The notes under the pieces were generated by a model that searched no databases, was not told where the DNA came from, and saw nothing but the letters and a program-made list of their open reading frames with translations. 64,000 nucleotides of DNA. Source: Enhydrobacter aerosaccus. GTDB taxonomy: Bacteria > Pseudomonadota > Alphaproteobacteria > Reyranellales > Reyranellaceae. The stretch lies in the NCBI GenBank assembly GCA_903915535.1, contig CAIWTJ010000159.1, positions 1 to 64,000 of the forward strand. Direction: 5' to 3'. This document shows positions 42,670 through 52,000 of this stretch, in pieces (the first letter of the stretch is position 1; every line of letters starts with the position of its first letter). Position numbers and translations under genes: made by a program.

Positions 42670-43128
42670 TTAGACGACGAAGACCAAGTAGTAGCCGAGC
42701 CAGATCCAGCTGGCGATGCCGGCCAGCATGCCGATGGCGAATACGGTCGCAATGAAGTTCCCGCGTGTGTTGAGCAGCTTGCGCGGAAAGGCGAATGCCA
42801 GGAGTTCAATCAGCAGCCAGAACGGAAAGCCCAGCAGGCGCGGCAGGAATGGCTCACGTCGCAGCGCGTTTCGATAGTCGCGCAGGCGCTGATAGCCGGG
42901 AGGGGGCTCCGGCGGGCCGGCAGGAGTGGCGGAAGGATAGGCCGCGTAGCGGGGAACCTCAGCCCGGGGCGCCACGACGGGCGGCGGGTCGCCGAGGACC
43001 TCTGCCCAGCTCTTCTTGTTGAGGCGCAGCAATTCGTTGGCCTTACGGATCGCTGCCAGGGCCTCGGCGTCATGTTCGCTGCCCGTCATGCTGAGCAGCT
43101 TCGCCAATCGCTCCTTGTCCAACTCCAC
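42670..43128 (-). CDS. Hypothetical membrane protein
   Basis: A 152-residue protein. The N-terminal helical segment (AIRKANELLRLNKKSWAEVLGD) resembles short DNA-associated or phage-type helices common in alphaproteobacterial hypotheticals. A Pro-rich linker follows, then two hydrophobic helices (LLGFPFWLLIELLAFAF and FIATVFAIGMLAGIASWIWLGYYLVFVV). The start is GTG at 43128 with GGAGGAG five bases ahead. No function can be assigned. Confidence 0.65.
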   Translation of the reverse strand: MELDKERLAKLLSMTGSEHDAEALAAIRKANELLRLNKKSWAEVLGDPPPVVAPRAEVPRYAAYPSATPAGPPEPPPGYQRLRDYRNALRREPFLPRLLGFPFWLLIELLAFAFPRKLLNTRGNFIATVFAIGMLAGIASWIWLGYYLVFVV

Positions 43129-43151
43129 CCGAACTCCTCCGCTGGGGAAGC

Positions 43152-43805
43152 CTATGCCGGCTCCTTGTCGCGCGCAGCCCACATTGTCTTGAAGGCGGGG
43201 CGTGCCTGGCAGGCGGCGAGCCATTTCTTCACATTCGGGGCGTCGTCGAACAACTCGGGGGCCGCCTGCGCGTACCGGACGACTTCGGCGGCATTGATGT
43301 CGGCCACGGTGAAGCGGCCGCCGACGAGATGGCCGGTCTCGGCCAGCGCCTTGTCGAGGACCGCGAACGGGCCGCGCAAGGCCTCCACGGCGGCGTCGGC
43401 GATCTTGGGATCCATCGGCCGGCCGGCATTGCTGACGCGGTGGTAGATGATGTTGATGGCGTGCGGCTCGACCTCGGTCGCCGCCCACAGCGACCACATC
43501 GCTATTTCGCCTTCTTCGCGGACGTCGGCCGGTGCCAGCGGTCCGCCATGCTTCCGCGCGAGGTACAGGTTGATGGCCAGCGACTCGTGCAGCACGTAGC
43601 CGTCGTCGTCGATCGTGGGGATGTGGCCGTTGGGATTGACCGCGAGGAACTCCGGCGATTTCGTGTGAATCACATCGGCGGGAATCGGATCCTTCAGCCG
43701 GTAATGCTGGATGATCGGCACATGCTTGAAGGGGATGCCCAGCTCGTTGGCGAGCCAGATATTGCGCGAGGCACGGGAGCGGTAGACGCCATAGATGGTA
43801 AGCAT
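43152..43805 (-). CDS. Glutathione S-transferase family protein
   Basis: A 217-residue GST with a thioredoxin-like domain ([52 protein letters not shown]) and a helical C-domain ([18 protein letters not shown]). The catalytic residue is probably Ser in YRSRAS. It differs strongly from the GST at 32784-33401. It is 23 bases upstream of the hypothetical membrane gene and probably co-transcribed with it. Confidence 0.85.
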   Translation of the reverse strand: MLTIYGVYRSRASRNIWLANELGIPFKHVPIIQHYRLKDPIPADVIHTKSPEFLAVNPNGHIPTIDDDGYVLHESLAINLYLARKHGGPLAPADVREEGEIAMWSLWAATEVEPHAINIIYHRVSNAGRPMDPKIADAAVEALRGPFAVLDKALAETGHLVGGRFTVADINAAEVVRYAQAAPELFDDAPNVKKWLAACQARPAFKTMWAARDKEPA

Positions 43806-43864
43806 GGCGGACTATCTAGCAGCCGGGTCGGACCGTGTCCTTGTTGGCAGTTTGCGGCGGGTTT

Positions 43865-44230
43865 ATGCTTCCCGGCATGAAACCACGCCAGACCCTCGCT
43901 CCCGTGAAGGACGCCAGTCATCTCTATGAGGTCGAGCGTCGCGCCAAGCACGCCGACCGGCCGGGTTTCCGGATCGCCGAACTGCAGTTGTCGCCGACGC
44001 AGACCGTTCCATGGCATTTCCATACCAACATTGCGGATACGTTCTACGTGCTGGTAGGCGAGATGCGGCTGTTCCTGCAGGATCCCAAGCAGGAAGTCCG
44101 CCTGAAGCCCGGCGAGACGTTCGTGGCGGCCCCGGGGCGGCCGCATCTCGTGACCAATGCCGGCAAGACGTCGCTTACCTTCCTGATCATGCAGGGCATC
44201 GGCGAGTACGATTACGTACCGCTGGTCTAG
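43865..44230 (+). CDS. Cupin-domain protein
   Basis: A 121-residue single-domain beta-barrel. The metal motif PWHFHTNIADTFYVLVGEM gives the first His cluster, and KPGETFVAAPGRPHLVTNAG supplies the second. Such small cupins are sugar isomerases, dioxygenases or ligand sensors. Start at 43865 follows GGCGGG, and an ATG four codons later is an alternative. It ends three bases from the convergent acyl-CoA ligase. Confidence 0.78.
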   Translation: MLPGMKPRQTLAPVKDASHLYEVERRAKHADRPGFRIAELQLSPTQTVPWHFHTNIADTFYVLVGEMRLFLQDPKQEVRLKPGETFVAAPGRPHLVTNAGKTSLTFLIMQGIGEYDYVPLV

Positions 44231-44233
44231 CGA

Positions 44234-45769
44234 TCAGGAGATCGCGGGCTTGTCCGCGCCCACGAACTGAACGCGCAGGTCGCGCTTCAGGACCTTGCCG
44301 GTGGCGTTGCGCGGCAGGACATCGACGAACGCCACCGCCTGCGGAACCTTGAATTTGGCGAGCCGGCCGAGGCAGTGGCGGATGACGTCGCCTTCCTCCA
44401 GTGCCTGATCGGGTTTGCGCACGATGATCGCCATGCCCACTTCGCCCCAGCGCTCGTTGGGCACGCCGATGATCGCGGCGTCCGCGACCTGCGGCAGCTG
44501 GAACAGCACGTTCTCGACTTCGGCAGGGTACACGTTCTCGCCGCCGGAGATGTACATGTCCTTCCAGCGATCGACGATATAGACGAAGCCCTCGTCGTCC
44601 ATGCGTGCGGCGTCGCCGGTGTGCAGCCAGCCGTCGGTGAACGCGGCGGCCGTCGCTTCGGGCTTGTTCCAGTACCCCGGCGTGATGTTGGGACCCTTGA
44701 TCAGAAGCTCGCCGATCCCGCCTTGGTCGACGTCCTTGCCGTCGTCGCCAATGATGCGAATCGCCGTGTGCATCATCGCCTTTCCGGCCGAGCCCACTTT
44801 GCGGATGGCGTCGGCTGCATCCAGCATCGTGCCGGCCGGACTGGTCTCGGTCATGCCCCAACCCTGGACGAGCGGCACGCCGCGCGCACTCCAGCCTTCG
44901 AGGATGGCCAGTGCGCAGGGCGCGCCACCGACGCCCGCGATCTGCAGGCGCGAGAGATCGGCGCTCTGGAATTTCGGATGCTGCATCATGAACTGGTAGG
45001 GCGCTGGCACGCCGAAGAAGTGCGTGATGCCGAGCGACGGGTTGGAGATGTAGTCGAGCGCGAGGCCGGGGTCGAACGCGCGCATGATCAGGATCGTGCC
45101 GCCGGCATGCAGCACCGGATTGGCGTAGCAGTTGAGGCCGCCGGTGTGGAACAGCGGCAGCACCACGAGTTGCACCGTCTTCGGCGAGATCAGGGCGGGA
45201 ATGCCGAGGTTCACGCAGTTCCAGAACACCATGCCGTGCGTGATGATGGCGCCCTTGGGATGTCCGGTGGTGCCGGAGGTGTACATGACCATGGCAATGT
45301 CGTCGTGCGTCACCTCGATTGCCGCCACCTGCTTGCTGGCCGTCGCGAGCGCGCGCTCGTAGGTGCAGTCGGGGTTCTCGGCGTCGATCTCGAGCAGGTT
45401 CTTCGCAAGGGCCCGGGCCTGCTGGGCGAAGCTCTTGTCGTGGACCAGCAGCTTTGGCGATGAATCGCCCAAGATGTATTCCAGCTCCGGCACGGTGAGC
45501 CGCCAATTCAACGGGAGCATGATCGCGCCCAGCCGGCCGCAGGCGAACTGGAGTTCGAAATACTCGGCGCCGTTGGGCGCCAGCAGCGCCACCCGGTCGC
45601 CCTTGGCGATCCCGAGCTCGCTAAGCGCCGCAGCGAGCTGGCCGGTGCGGCGGTCGATATCGGCATAGGTGAATTTTCTCGCTGTCTGCAGATCGTCGAT
45701 CGCGAGCTGCGCCGGCCGCCGATGCGCATGATGTGCGATCCAGTCGTAGTACGGTGGAATACCTGGCAT
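44234..45769 (-). CDS. Acyl-CoA synthetase / AMP-dependent ligase
   Basis: A 511-residue adenylate-forming enzyme joining a carboxylic acid to CoA with ATP. The phosphate loop is YTSGTTGHPKG, A5 is VQGWGMTETSP, A7/A8 are WLHTGDAARMDDEGFVYIVD and RWKDMYISGGENVYPAEVE, and the C-terminal Lys is in NATGKVLKRDL. The start at 45769 was preferred to an ATG 20 codons upstream. It is divergent from the P450 gene across 89 bases. A medium-chain or aromatic acid substrate is likely but not shown. Confidence 0.88.
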   Translation of the reverse strand: MPGIPPYYDWIAHHAHRRPAQLAIDDLQTARKFTYADIDRRTGQLAAALSELGIAKGDRVALLAPNGAEYFELQFACGRLGAIMLPLNWRLTVPELEYILGDSSPKLLVHDKSFAQQARALAKNLLEIDAENPDCTYERALATASKQVAAIEVTHDDIAMVMYTSGTTGHPKGAIITHGMVFWNCVNLGIPALISPKTVQLVVLPLFHTGGLNCYANPVLHAGGTILIMRAFDPGLALDYISNPSLGITHFFGVPAPYQFMMQHPKFQSADLSRLQIAGVGGAPCALAILEGWSARGVPLVQGWGMTETSPAGTMLDAADAIRKVGSAGKAMMHTAIRIIGDDGKDVDQGGIGELLIKGPNITPGYWNKPEATAAAFTDGWLHTGDAARMDDEGFVYIVDRWKDMYISGGENVYPAEVENVLFQLPQVADAAIIGVPNERWGEVGMAIIVRKPDQALEEGDVIRHCLGRLAKFKVPQAVAFVDVLPRNATGKVLKRDLRVQFVGADKPAIS

Positions 45770-45858
45770 CGTCAGGGGCCCTGGATCTGCAAAAACATTG
45801 GGGGATGCTAGGGTGTCGCTCGTTCGCACGGCAAGAGGGTTCGTGTTAAAGATGGGCC

Positions 45859-47094
45859 ATGAACGACATGACCCCGCCGGCCCCGGGAAGCGATTCCATC
45901 GTCTTCAATCCGCTCGACCCGGCGTTCATCGCTGACCCTTATCCCTTCTATCATCGCCTGCGTGAAACGGCCCCGGTGTTCAAGACGCCGATGGGGTTCT
46001 GGTTGCTGAGTAGCTACGACGACGTTGCCGCGTCGCTGCGTGACCGCCGCTTCGGCAAGGACTTCGCGGGCAACATCCAGCGCAAGTACGGCGCCGATCG
46101 CATGAAGGAGCCTGCGATCGCCAACCTGTCGCACACCATGCTGGTCGTCGATCCGCCGGATCACACGCGATTGCGCGGACTGGTGACGAAGGCGTTCACC
46201 GCCCGGCGAGTCGCCGACATGCGCGTGCGCATCCGTAAGCTGGTCGACGAGCAGCTCGACCGGGTCGCCCACAAGGGCGAGATGGATGTCATTCGCGATA
46301 TCGCCCATCGCCTGCCGGTGATCGTGATCTGCGACATGCTGGGCATTCCCGAAGATCATCGTGCGGCATTCCTGGTCGGCAGCAACGTCAGCGGCCGCAT
46401 CCTCGACCCAGTGCCGATGAGCCAGGCGGAGTTGCAGCAGGCCAATGTCGGAACGGCGATGGGCAATGCCTATTTTGACCAGCTCTGCGATCTGCGCCGG
46501 CGCGATCCCCAGGACGATCTCACGACCGAACTCGTCCGTGCCGAGGAAGCCGGCGACCGCCTGACGGCGGAGGAGCTGCGTGCCAATATCGGACTGCTGT
46601 TCGGTGCCGGCCACGAGACCACGACCAACCTGATCGGCAACGGGCTTCTCGCGTTGCATCGGCAGCGCGATCAATGGGAGCGGCTGAAGGCCGATCCGGG
46701 CCTGATCCCCAATGCCATCGAGGAACTTCTGCGTTTCGACTCCTCCGTGCAGATGACGGGCCGCGCCACGATGACCGATGTCGAGATCGGTGGGGTGACC
46801 TTGCCCGCGGGCGAGAGCGTCGTGCAGCTGCTGGGTGCCGCGAACCGCGACCCGGCGCAGTATCCCGATCCCGACAAGCTCGATGTCGGGCGCCAGAACA
46901 TCCGGCCGATGTCGTTCGGCGGCGGCATCCATCATTGCCTCGGTGCGCAGTTGGCGCGGCTCGAAGGCGAGCTGGTGTTCACCGCGTTGATCGAGCGTTT
47001 TCCCAATCTCGAATTGCCGCAGAAGGACAAGCCCGAGTGGCGGCACAGCTTTACCTTGCGTGGGCTCAGCAAGCTGCCGGCGGTCTGGCACTAA
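45859..47094 (+). CDS. Cytochrome P450
   Basis: A 411-residue soluble monooxygenase. The heme Cys360 is in FGGGIHHCLGAQLAR, the I-helix oxygen motif is GAGHETTTNL, and the K-helix ExxR lies in AIEELLRFDS. Length and lack of a membrane anchor are normal for bacterial class I P450s, which need a ferredoxin and reductase not found here. Its divergent neighbour is an acyl-CoA ligase, suggesting hydroxylation of an acid or its CoA ester, which is inference. Confidence 0.9.
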   Translation: MNDMTPPAPGSDSIVFNPLDPAFIADPYPFYHRLRETAPVFKTPMGFWLLSSYDDVAASLRDRRFGKDFAGNIQRKYGADRMKEPAIANLSHTMLVVDPPDHTRLRGLVTKAFTARRVADMRVRIRKLVDEQLDRVAHKGEMDVIRDIAHRLPVIVICDMLGIPEDHRAAFLVGSNVSGRILDPVPMSQAELQQANVGTAMGNAYFDQLCDLRRRDPQDDLTTELVRAEEAGDRLTAEELRANIGLLFGAGHETTTNLIGNGLLALHRQRDQWERLKADPGLIPNAIEELLRFDSSVQMTGRATMTDVEIGGVTLPAGESVVQLLGAANRDPAQYPDPDKLDVGRQNIRPMSFGGGIHHCLGAQLARLEGELVFTALIERFPNLELPQKDKPEWRHSFTLRGLSKLPAVWH

Positions 47095-47096
47095 CC

Positions 47097-47804
47097 ATGG
47101 CGGCGCTCTGGCGGGGTGATGGGGACCAGGACCAGGGGGGCCGTCCCTACCAGGAAGACAGCTGGGCGTTGCGTACGTTGCCCGACGGCACGTTGCTGGC
47201 CGTCCTTGCCGACGGCATGGGCGGGCATGCGGGCGGTGCCGTCGCGAGCAAGCTGGCCGTCGACGCCTTCCTGAAATCGATCGAGCAGGGGCAATCCCTC
47301 GCGGAGGGATTGCAGAACGCGAACGCTGCCGTCAAAGCGAGCGCCGCGGCGAAGGCAGACCTGGCCGGAATGGGTTCCACCCTGGTCGGCGTGCTCGTGA
47401 AGGACGACGAGGCGCGCTGGATCAGCGTGGGCGATTCGCCGTTCTATCTGGTCGCCGACGGCAAGCTGGAAAGGCTCAATGCAGATCATTCTTTTGTTCC
47501 GCAGATCGAGGCCATGCTGGAGCGCGGCATGATCACGGCCGAAGAAGCGGCCAATCATCCCAACCGGCACGCGCTGCGCGAGGCGATCATGGGAGAACCG
47601 CTCAAACTGATCGACGAAGGCAAGCGAAAGCTCGATTCCGGCGCGACGCTCCTCGTTTGCAGTGACGGCGTGGAAAGTCTCGATCACAAGAAGATCGTGG
47701 CAGCAGCCCGTCAGCCGGTGCGCCATTTACTCGATGCCGTGCTAGCGGTAGGGAAGCCCCATCAGGACAACGTCACGATCATCAAACTGGACCGTCAAGC
47801 ATGA
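47097..47804 (+). CDS. PP2C-type serine/threonine phosphatase
   Basis: A 235-residue metal-dependent phosphatase: RPYQEDSWALR and VLADGMGGHAGG hold the metal aspartates, VGDSPFYLV and LVCSDGVESL continue the fold, and PHQDNVTIIKLD closes it with the last aspartate. It starts two bases after the P450 stop and overlaps the asparaginase start by four bases. The partner kinase is not in the window. Confidence 0.87.
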   Translation: MAALWRGDGDQDQGGRPYQEDSWALRTLPDGTLLAVLADGMGGHAGGAVASKLAVDAFLKSIEQGQSLAEGLQNANAAVKASAAAKADLAGMGSTLVGVLVKDDEARWISVGDSPFYLVADGKLERLNADHSFVPQIEAMLERGMITAEEAANHPNRHALREAIMGEPLKLIDEGKRKLDSGATLLVCSDGVESLDHKKIVAAARQPVRHLLDAVLAVGKPHQDNVTIIKLDRQA

Positions 47805-48802
47805 GCAAGAATCCCGTCGTCATCGAAGTCACGCGCGGTCCGGTCGTCGAAAGCCGGCACGAGGGTATTGCGGCGATCGTCAAGGCCGACGGTTCGGTGG
47901 TGGCGTCCTGGGGCGACATCGACTCCGTCGTCCTGCCGCGCTCGGCCAACAAGCCGATCCAGGCCATGGCGTTCGTCGAGAGCGGAGCGGTCGAGAAGTT
48001 CGGACTCGGCAACGAACACATTTCGCTGTCCTGCGCCTCTCACAGCGGAGAGACGCGCCACGTCGGGACGGTGAAAGCCTGGCTGAAGAAAGTTGGCCTG
48101 GGCGAAGGCGATCTCGAGTGCGGCGCCCATGCGCCACGTCTCCAATCAAGCATCGAAGCCATGGCGCGCGCGAACGAGCTGCCGGGCCCGGCCTACAACA
48201 ACTGCTCGGGCAAGCACAGCGGCTTCCTGACGACGGCCGTGACCTACGGCGAGCCGACCAAAGGCTACATCAAGTACGACCATCCGGTGCAGCGCCGCCT
48301 GCGCGCGGTGATGACGGATCTGTGCGGCTCGAACGCCGACGATTTCCAGTACGGCACGGACGGCTGCGGCATTCCCACCCTGGCGACGCCGCTCAAGCTG
48401 CTGGCGCGGGCGATGGCCAGCATGGCCGACCCGTCCCGGCTCTCCAATCGCCACGCGGAGGCCGCGACCCGAATCCGTGCGGCGATGAATGCCGAGCCTT
48501 TCATGATGGCGGGCACCGGCCGGTTCTGCACGCGCGTCAACGGCACGCTGCAAGGCGTGGCGCAGGTCAAGACCGGCGCGGAGGGCGTGTTCTGCGGCAT
48601 GCTGCCGACCTTGGGCCTCGGCATTGCGCTCAAGATGTGGGACGGCGCAGGCCGCGCCGCCGAAGTCGCGATGGCAGCATTGCTCGATCATCTCGGCGTG
48701 CTTCCGGCGGCCGAGAAGGAAGCGCTGGAAACGCCTCAGATCAGGAATGTTGTCGGTCTGCTGGTCGGCGAAATGAGGCCAGCCAAGAGCTGGCTTGGCT
48801 GA
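47801..48802 (+). CDS. L-asparaginase II, Rhizobium etli inducible type
   Basis: A 333-residue enzyme hydrolysing asparagine to aspartate and ammonia. It is the unusual zinc-containing class known from R. etli, not the EcAII class. Residues align by number: Ser48 and Lys51 (RSANK), Ser80 (CASHSGE), Cys135 and Lys138 (NNCSGKH) and Cys189 (GTDGCG). No signal peptide is present. The start overlaps the phosphatase stop (ATGA), so expression is coupled to the phosphatase. Confidence 0.86.
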   Translation: MSKNPVVIEVTRGPVVESRHEGIAAIVKADGSVVASWGDIDSVVLPRSANKPIQAMAFVESGAVEKFGLGNEHISLSCASHSGETRHVGTVKAWLKKVGLGEGDLECGAHAPRLQSSIEAMARANELPGPAYNNCSGKHSGFLTTAVTYGEPTKGYIKYDHPVQRRLRAVMTDLCGSNADDFQYGTDGCGIPTLATPLKLLARAMASMADPSRLSNRHAEAATRIRAAMNAEPFMMAGTGRFCTRVNGTLQGVAQVKTGAEGVFCGMLPTLGLGIALKMWDGAGRAAEVAMAALLDHLGVLPAAEKEALETPQIRNVVGLLVGEMRPAKSWLG

Positions 48803-48808
48803 TCGGAC

Positions 48809-50065
48809 GTGAGCGTCACGCTCAACATCCTGGAAGTCGGTGCGCGCGGCGATGGCGTGGCGGAAGAGGGCGGCCAACGCTACTTCGTCCCGTTCACGCT
48901 GCCGGGCGAGATCGTCGAGGCGGAGCCACGGGATTCCCGCGGCGAGGGGATGGTTGCCGATCTGCTCGCCATCCTGGCGCCATCGCGCCATCGCGAGCCG
49001 CCGCCGTGCGCTCACTTCGGGACCTGCGGCGGCTGCGCGCTGCAGCATTGGCGCTCCGACATCTATGCGGCGTGGAAAGTCTCCCTCATCGAGCGCGCCC
49101 TGTCGCATAGCGGCGTGCAGGCGCCGGCTTTCGAGAAGCCGTTGCTCGGTGTGTCGAACGAGCGCCGCCGTGTGGACTTCGTCCTGCGCCGGCAGGGCAA
49201 ACGTGTGCTGGCGGGCTTCAACGAGCGCGGAAGCCCGAAGATTGTCGATGTAGGGACCTGCGTCATCGCCCGGCCCGCGCTGAACGCGCTGCTGGCGCCG
49301 TTGCGCGCGGCACTCGTGGAGATATTGCCCGAAGGGGCGGCCGCCGACGCCGTGGCCAACGAGACGGACAGTGGCCTCGACCTTCTGATCCGGCCGCATA
49401 AGCGGATCGACTTGTCGTTTGAACGACGGCAAGCGCTGGTCGATCTGGCGGAGAAGGCGAACCTGGCACGCCTGAGTTGGGGCGACCGTGCCAAATACGA
49501 ACCGATCGTCACGCGTCGGACGCCGGTTCTGATGTTGGGCGAGGCCATCGTTGAAGTCCCGCCGGGGGTGTTCCTGCAGGCTACCAAGCGCGCGGAGCAG
49601 ACGATGCGCGCGGCGGTAACGGCGTGGGCAGGCGATGCCGCGAAGCTCGCCGATCTGTTTGCCGGCGTGGGCGCGCTGACCTTGGGAAGGCCGGGCAAGC
49701 TCAGCCTTTTCGAAAGCGAGAAGGCAGCCATTGCGGCGGCTGATTCGGCTGCGCGCAAGATGGGCGGCAATCGGGTGACGGTCGAGAAGCGCGACTTGTT
49801 CCGCAATCCGTTGCTCGAGAAGGATCTGAACGCCTTCGACGCGGTCGTGCTCGATCCGCCGCGCGCGGGTGCCGCCGCACAGGTCGCGGAACTCGCGCGC
49901 TCCACGGTCAGGAAGATCGTCTACGCCTCCTGCGACCCCGGCAGCTTCGCCCGTGATGCGCGTGCGCTGCAGGATGGCGGATACCGGCTGGAGAAACTGA
50001 TGCCGATCGACCAGTTCCTGTGGTCGGCGCATGTCGAGTTGATCGCGCTGCTGACCCGCCGCTAA
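48809..50065 (+). CDS. 23S rRNA/tRNA uracil-5 methyltransferase (RumA/TrmA family)
   Basis: A 418-residue RNA methyltransferase with a short TRAM-like N-terminus (VGARGDGVA...GQRYFVPFTLPGEIVEAE). Cysteines at CAHFGTCGGC, plus a later Cys, can bind the 4Fe-4S cluster. SAM-binding LADLFAGVGALTLG and the catalytic region VVLDPPRAGAAAQ with YASCDPGSFARD follow. The start is GTG at 48809, and no ATG is suitable. It is six bases after the asparaginase. Confidence 0.84.
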   Translation: MSVTLNILEVGARGDGVAEEGGQRYFVPFTLPGEIVEAEPRDSRGEGMVADLLAILAPSRHREPPPCAHFGTCGGCALQHWRSDIYAAWKVSLIERALSHSGVQAPAFEKPLLGVSNERRRVDFVLRRQGKRVLAGFNERGSPKIVDVGTCVIARPALNALLAPLRAALVEILPEGAAADAVANETDSGLDLLIRPHKRIDLSFERRQALVDLAEKANLARLSWGDRAKYEPIVTRRTPVLMLGEAIVEVPPGVFLQATKRAEQTMRAAVTAWAGDAAKLADLFAGVGALTLGRPGKLSLFESEKAAIAAADSAARKMGGNRVTVEKRDLFRNPLLEKDLNAFDAVVLDPPRAGAAAQVAELARSTVRKIVYASCDPGSFARDARALQDGGYRLEKLMPIDQFLWSAHVELIALLTRR

Positions 50066-50094
50066 GGTCGGGCGCAATAAAGAGGAGACGCTCA

Positions 50095-50862
50095 ATGATG
50101 TTCGATCTGACCGGCAAAGTCGCCGTGGTTACGGGCGGCAGCCGCGGCATCGGCCGTTCGATCTGCGAGCAGATGGCGGCGCACGGGGCGAAGGTCGTCG
50201 TCTCCAGCCGCAAGCTGCCGGCGTGCGAGGAAGTCGTGAAGGGCATCAAGGCCAAGGGCGGCGAGGCGAGCGCGGTGGCGGCCAGCATTTCCGACAAGGC
50301 GCAGCTCGAAAACCTGGTCGCTCATGCCCGCAAGACCTACGGCCGCATCGACATCATGGTCTGCAATGCGGCGTCCAATCCCTACTTCGGTCCGCTGTCG
50401 GGACTGAAGGAGGATGTGTTCCAGAAGATCATGCAGAACAATGTCATGTCGAATCTCTGGCTGATGAACATGGTCGGCCCCGAGATGGCGGAGCGCAAGG
50501 ACGGCGCCTTCATCATCGTGTCGTCGATCGGCGCGCTTGTCGGCTCGGCGCACATCGCGGCCTACAACATGAGCAAGGCCGCGGATCTGTCGCTGGTGAA
50601 GTCGCTCGCCATGGAGTGGGGCAAGCACAATATCCGCGTCAACGCGATCGCACCGGGGCTGGTTCAAACCGACTTCGCCAAGGCGCTGTGGGACAATCCG
50701 CAGATCCGCGCCGCACAGGAGAACAAGGCTTCGCTGAAACGAATCGGTCAGCCCGACGATATTGGTGGCGTCGCCGTGTTTCTGGCCTCGAAGGCGGGAG
50801 CGTTCATCTGCGGGCAGTGCATCATCGCGGACGGCGGCGTGATCGGCGCCGGAGCGGAGTAG
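50095..50862 (+). CDS. Short-chain dehydrogenase/reductase
   Basis: A 255-residue Rossmann enzyme: VTGGSRGIGRS at 13-23, CNAASN in place of NNAG, the serine in VSSIGALVGSAH and the YNMSK catalytic pair. The C-terminus CGQCIIADGG is typical of fabG-like SDRs. AGAGGAG precedes two adjacent ATG codons at 50095 and 50098. It may oxidise a hydroxyacyl-CoA in the neighbouring acyl metabolism, which is inference. Confidence 0.87.
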   Translation: MMFDLTGKVAVVTGGSRGIGRSICEQMAAHGAKVVVSSRKLPACEEVVKGIKAKGGEASAVAASISDKAQLENLVAHARKTYGRIDIMVCNAASNPYFGPLSGLKEDVFQKIMQNNVMSNLWLMNMVGPEMAERKDGAFIIVSSIGALVGSAHIAAYNMSKAADLSLVKSLAMEWGKHNIRVNAIAPGLVQTDFAKALWDNPQIRAAQENKASLKRIGQPDDIGGVAVFLASKAGAFICGQCIIADGGVIGAGAE

Positions 50863-50865
50863 CGC

Positions 50866-51654
50866 CTAGGCGCCGACGTCGAGCTCGCACCAGACGGGAA
50901 CGTGGTCCGACGGCTCGGGCTTGCCACGCTCGGCCTTGTCGATGCCGACGGCGGTCAGCTTGTCGGCGGCTTGCGGCGACAGCAGCAGGTGATCGATACG
51001 CAGGCCGTGATCCTTCTGCCAGGCGCCGGCCTGATAGTCCCAATAGGTGTACTGCGGGCCCTCGACATGGATGGCGCGGATCGCGTCGGTCAGGCCGAGG
51101 TTGATCAGGCTGCGCAACGCGCGGCGCGATTCGGGCTGGCAGAGCGCGTCATCCGCGAAGGCGGAGGGGCTGAACACGTCGACATCTGTCGGGATGACGT
51201 TGTAGTCGCCGCCCAGGACGAACATCTCTTCCGTCGCCAGAAGGGTCCTTGCACGCTGCGCGAGGCGATCCATCCAGGCGATCTTGTAGGCGAATTTCTC
51301 GGTGCCGATAGGGTTGCCGTTGGGCAGGTAGATACCGCCTACCGTGAGTGGGCCTTTCGGCGTCGAGATCTTGCCTTCGATGTAGCGAGCGGGCTCATCC
51401 GCAACTGCGTCGGGCAGGGCGCGTGCGGTGATTTCGACCGGGTGCAGGGACAGGAGAGCGACGCCATTGAAGCCCTTTTGGCCGACCATCTCGGCCTTGT
51501 AGCCGGCGGCCTCGATCTCGAGCTTGGGGAACTGCTGTTCCTGCGCCTTCAGTTCCTGCAGGACAACGACGTCCGGCTTGGCGCGGCCCAGCCACGACAC
51601 GAGGTTCCCCGTCCGCTTGCGGACGGAATTGACGTTCCACGTCGCGATCTTCAT
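50866..51654 (-). CDS. xthA: Exodeoxyribonuclease III
   Basis: A 262-residue AP-endonuclease/exonuclease. MKIATWNVNSVRKR, the metal Glu in VVLQELKAQE, LGGDYNVIPTDVDV, the substrate loop with TYWDYQAGAWQKDHGLRIDHLLLS, and the terminal PSDHVPVW are all present. It repairs abasic sites and trims 3' ends. It follows erpA by 10 bases, an arrangement frequent in Rhizobiales. Confidence 0.92.
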   Translation of the reverse strand: MKIATWNVNSVRKRTGNLVSWLGRAKPDVVVLQELKAQEQQFPKLEIEAAGYKAEMVGQKGFNGVALLSLHPVEITARALPDAVADEPARYIEGKISTPKGPLTVGGIYLPNGNPIGTEKFAYKIAWMDRLAQRARTLLATEEMFVLGGDYNVIPTDVDVFSPSAFADDALCQPESRRALRSLINLGLTDAIRAIHVEGPQYTYWDYQAGAWQKDHGLRIDHLLLSPQAADKLTAVGIDKAERGKPEPSDHVPVWCELDVGA

Positions 51655-51664
51655 CGCGTCAGGA

Positions 51665-51997
51665 TCACACGCTGAAGGAGTTGCCGCAGCCGCAGGACGA
51701 GGTGGCGTTCGGGTTCTTCACCTGGAACGACGAGCCGACCATTTCCTCGACATAGTCGAGTTGGCTGCCGCGCAGCAGCTCCAGCGACGTCGAGTCGACC
51801 AGTACGGCGGCGCCATCGCGCTCGATTACCAGGTCGTCGTCGCCGCGCGCTTCCTCGAACGAGAAGTTGTACTGGAAGCCCGAGCAGCCGCCGCCCAATA
51901 CCGCCACGCGCATCATCACGGGCTTGGCCTCTTTGGCGGCCAGGAAGGCGATCCGCTTGGCGGCGTTCGGGGTCACGGAGAACTGGGTGTCGCTCAT
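51665..51997 (-). CDS. erpA: Iron-sulfur cluster insertion protein ErpA
   Basis: A 110-residue A-type carrier that passes Fe-S clusters to apoproteins. The three ligand cysteines are Cys38 (GGGCSGF), Cys102 and Cys104 (SSCGCGN). FQVKNPNATSSCGCG is the family's C-terminal signature. It is immediately upstream of xthA and downstream of the DMT transporter gene (3-bp gap), all leftward. Confidence 0.9.
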   Translation of the reverse strand: MSDTQFSVTPNAAKRIAFLAAKEAKPVMMRVAVLGGGCSGFQYNFSFEEARGDDDLVIERDGAAVLVDSTSLELLRGSQLDYVEEMVGSSFQVKNPNATSSCGCGNSFSV

Positions 51998-52000
51998 GGC

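Noticed and set aside
48146-50095. 649-codon frame opposite asparaginase and methyltransferase
   Set aside because: It covers two genes with family-conserved catalytic residues and has no recognisable domain.
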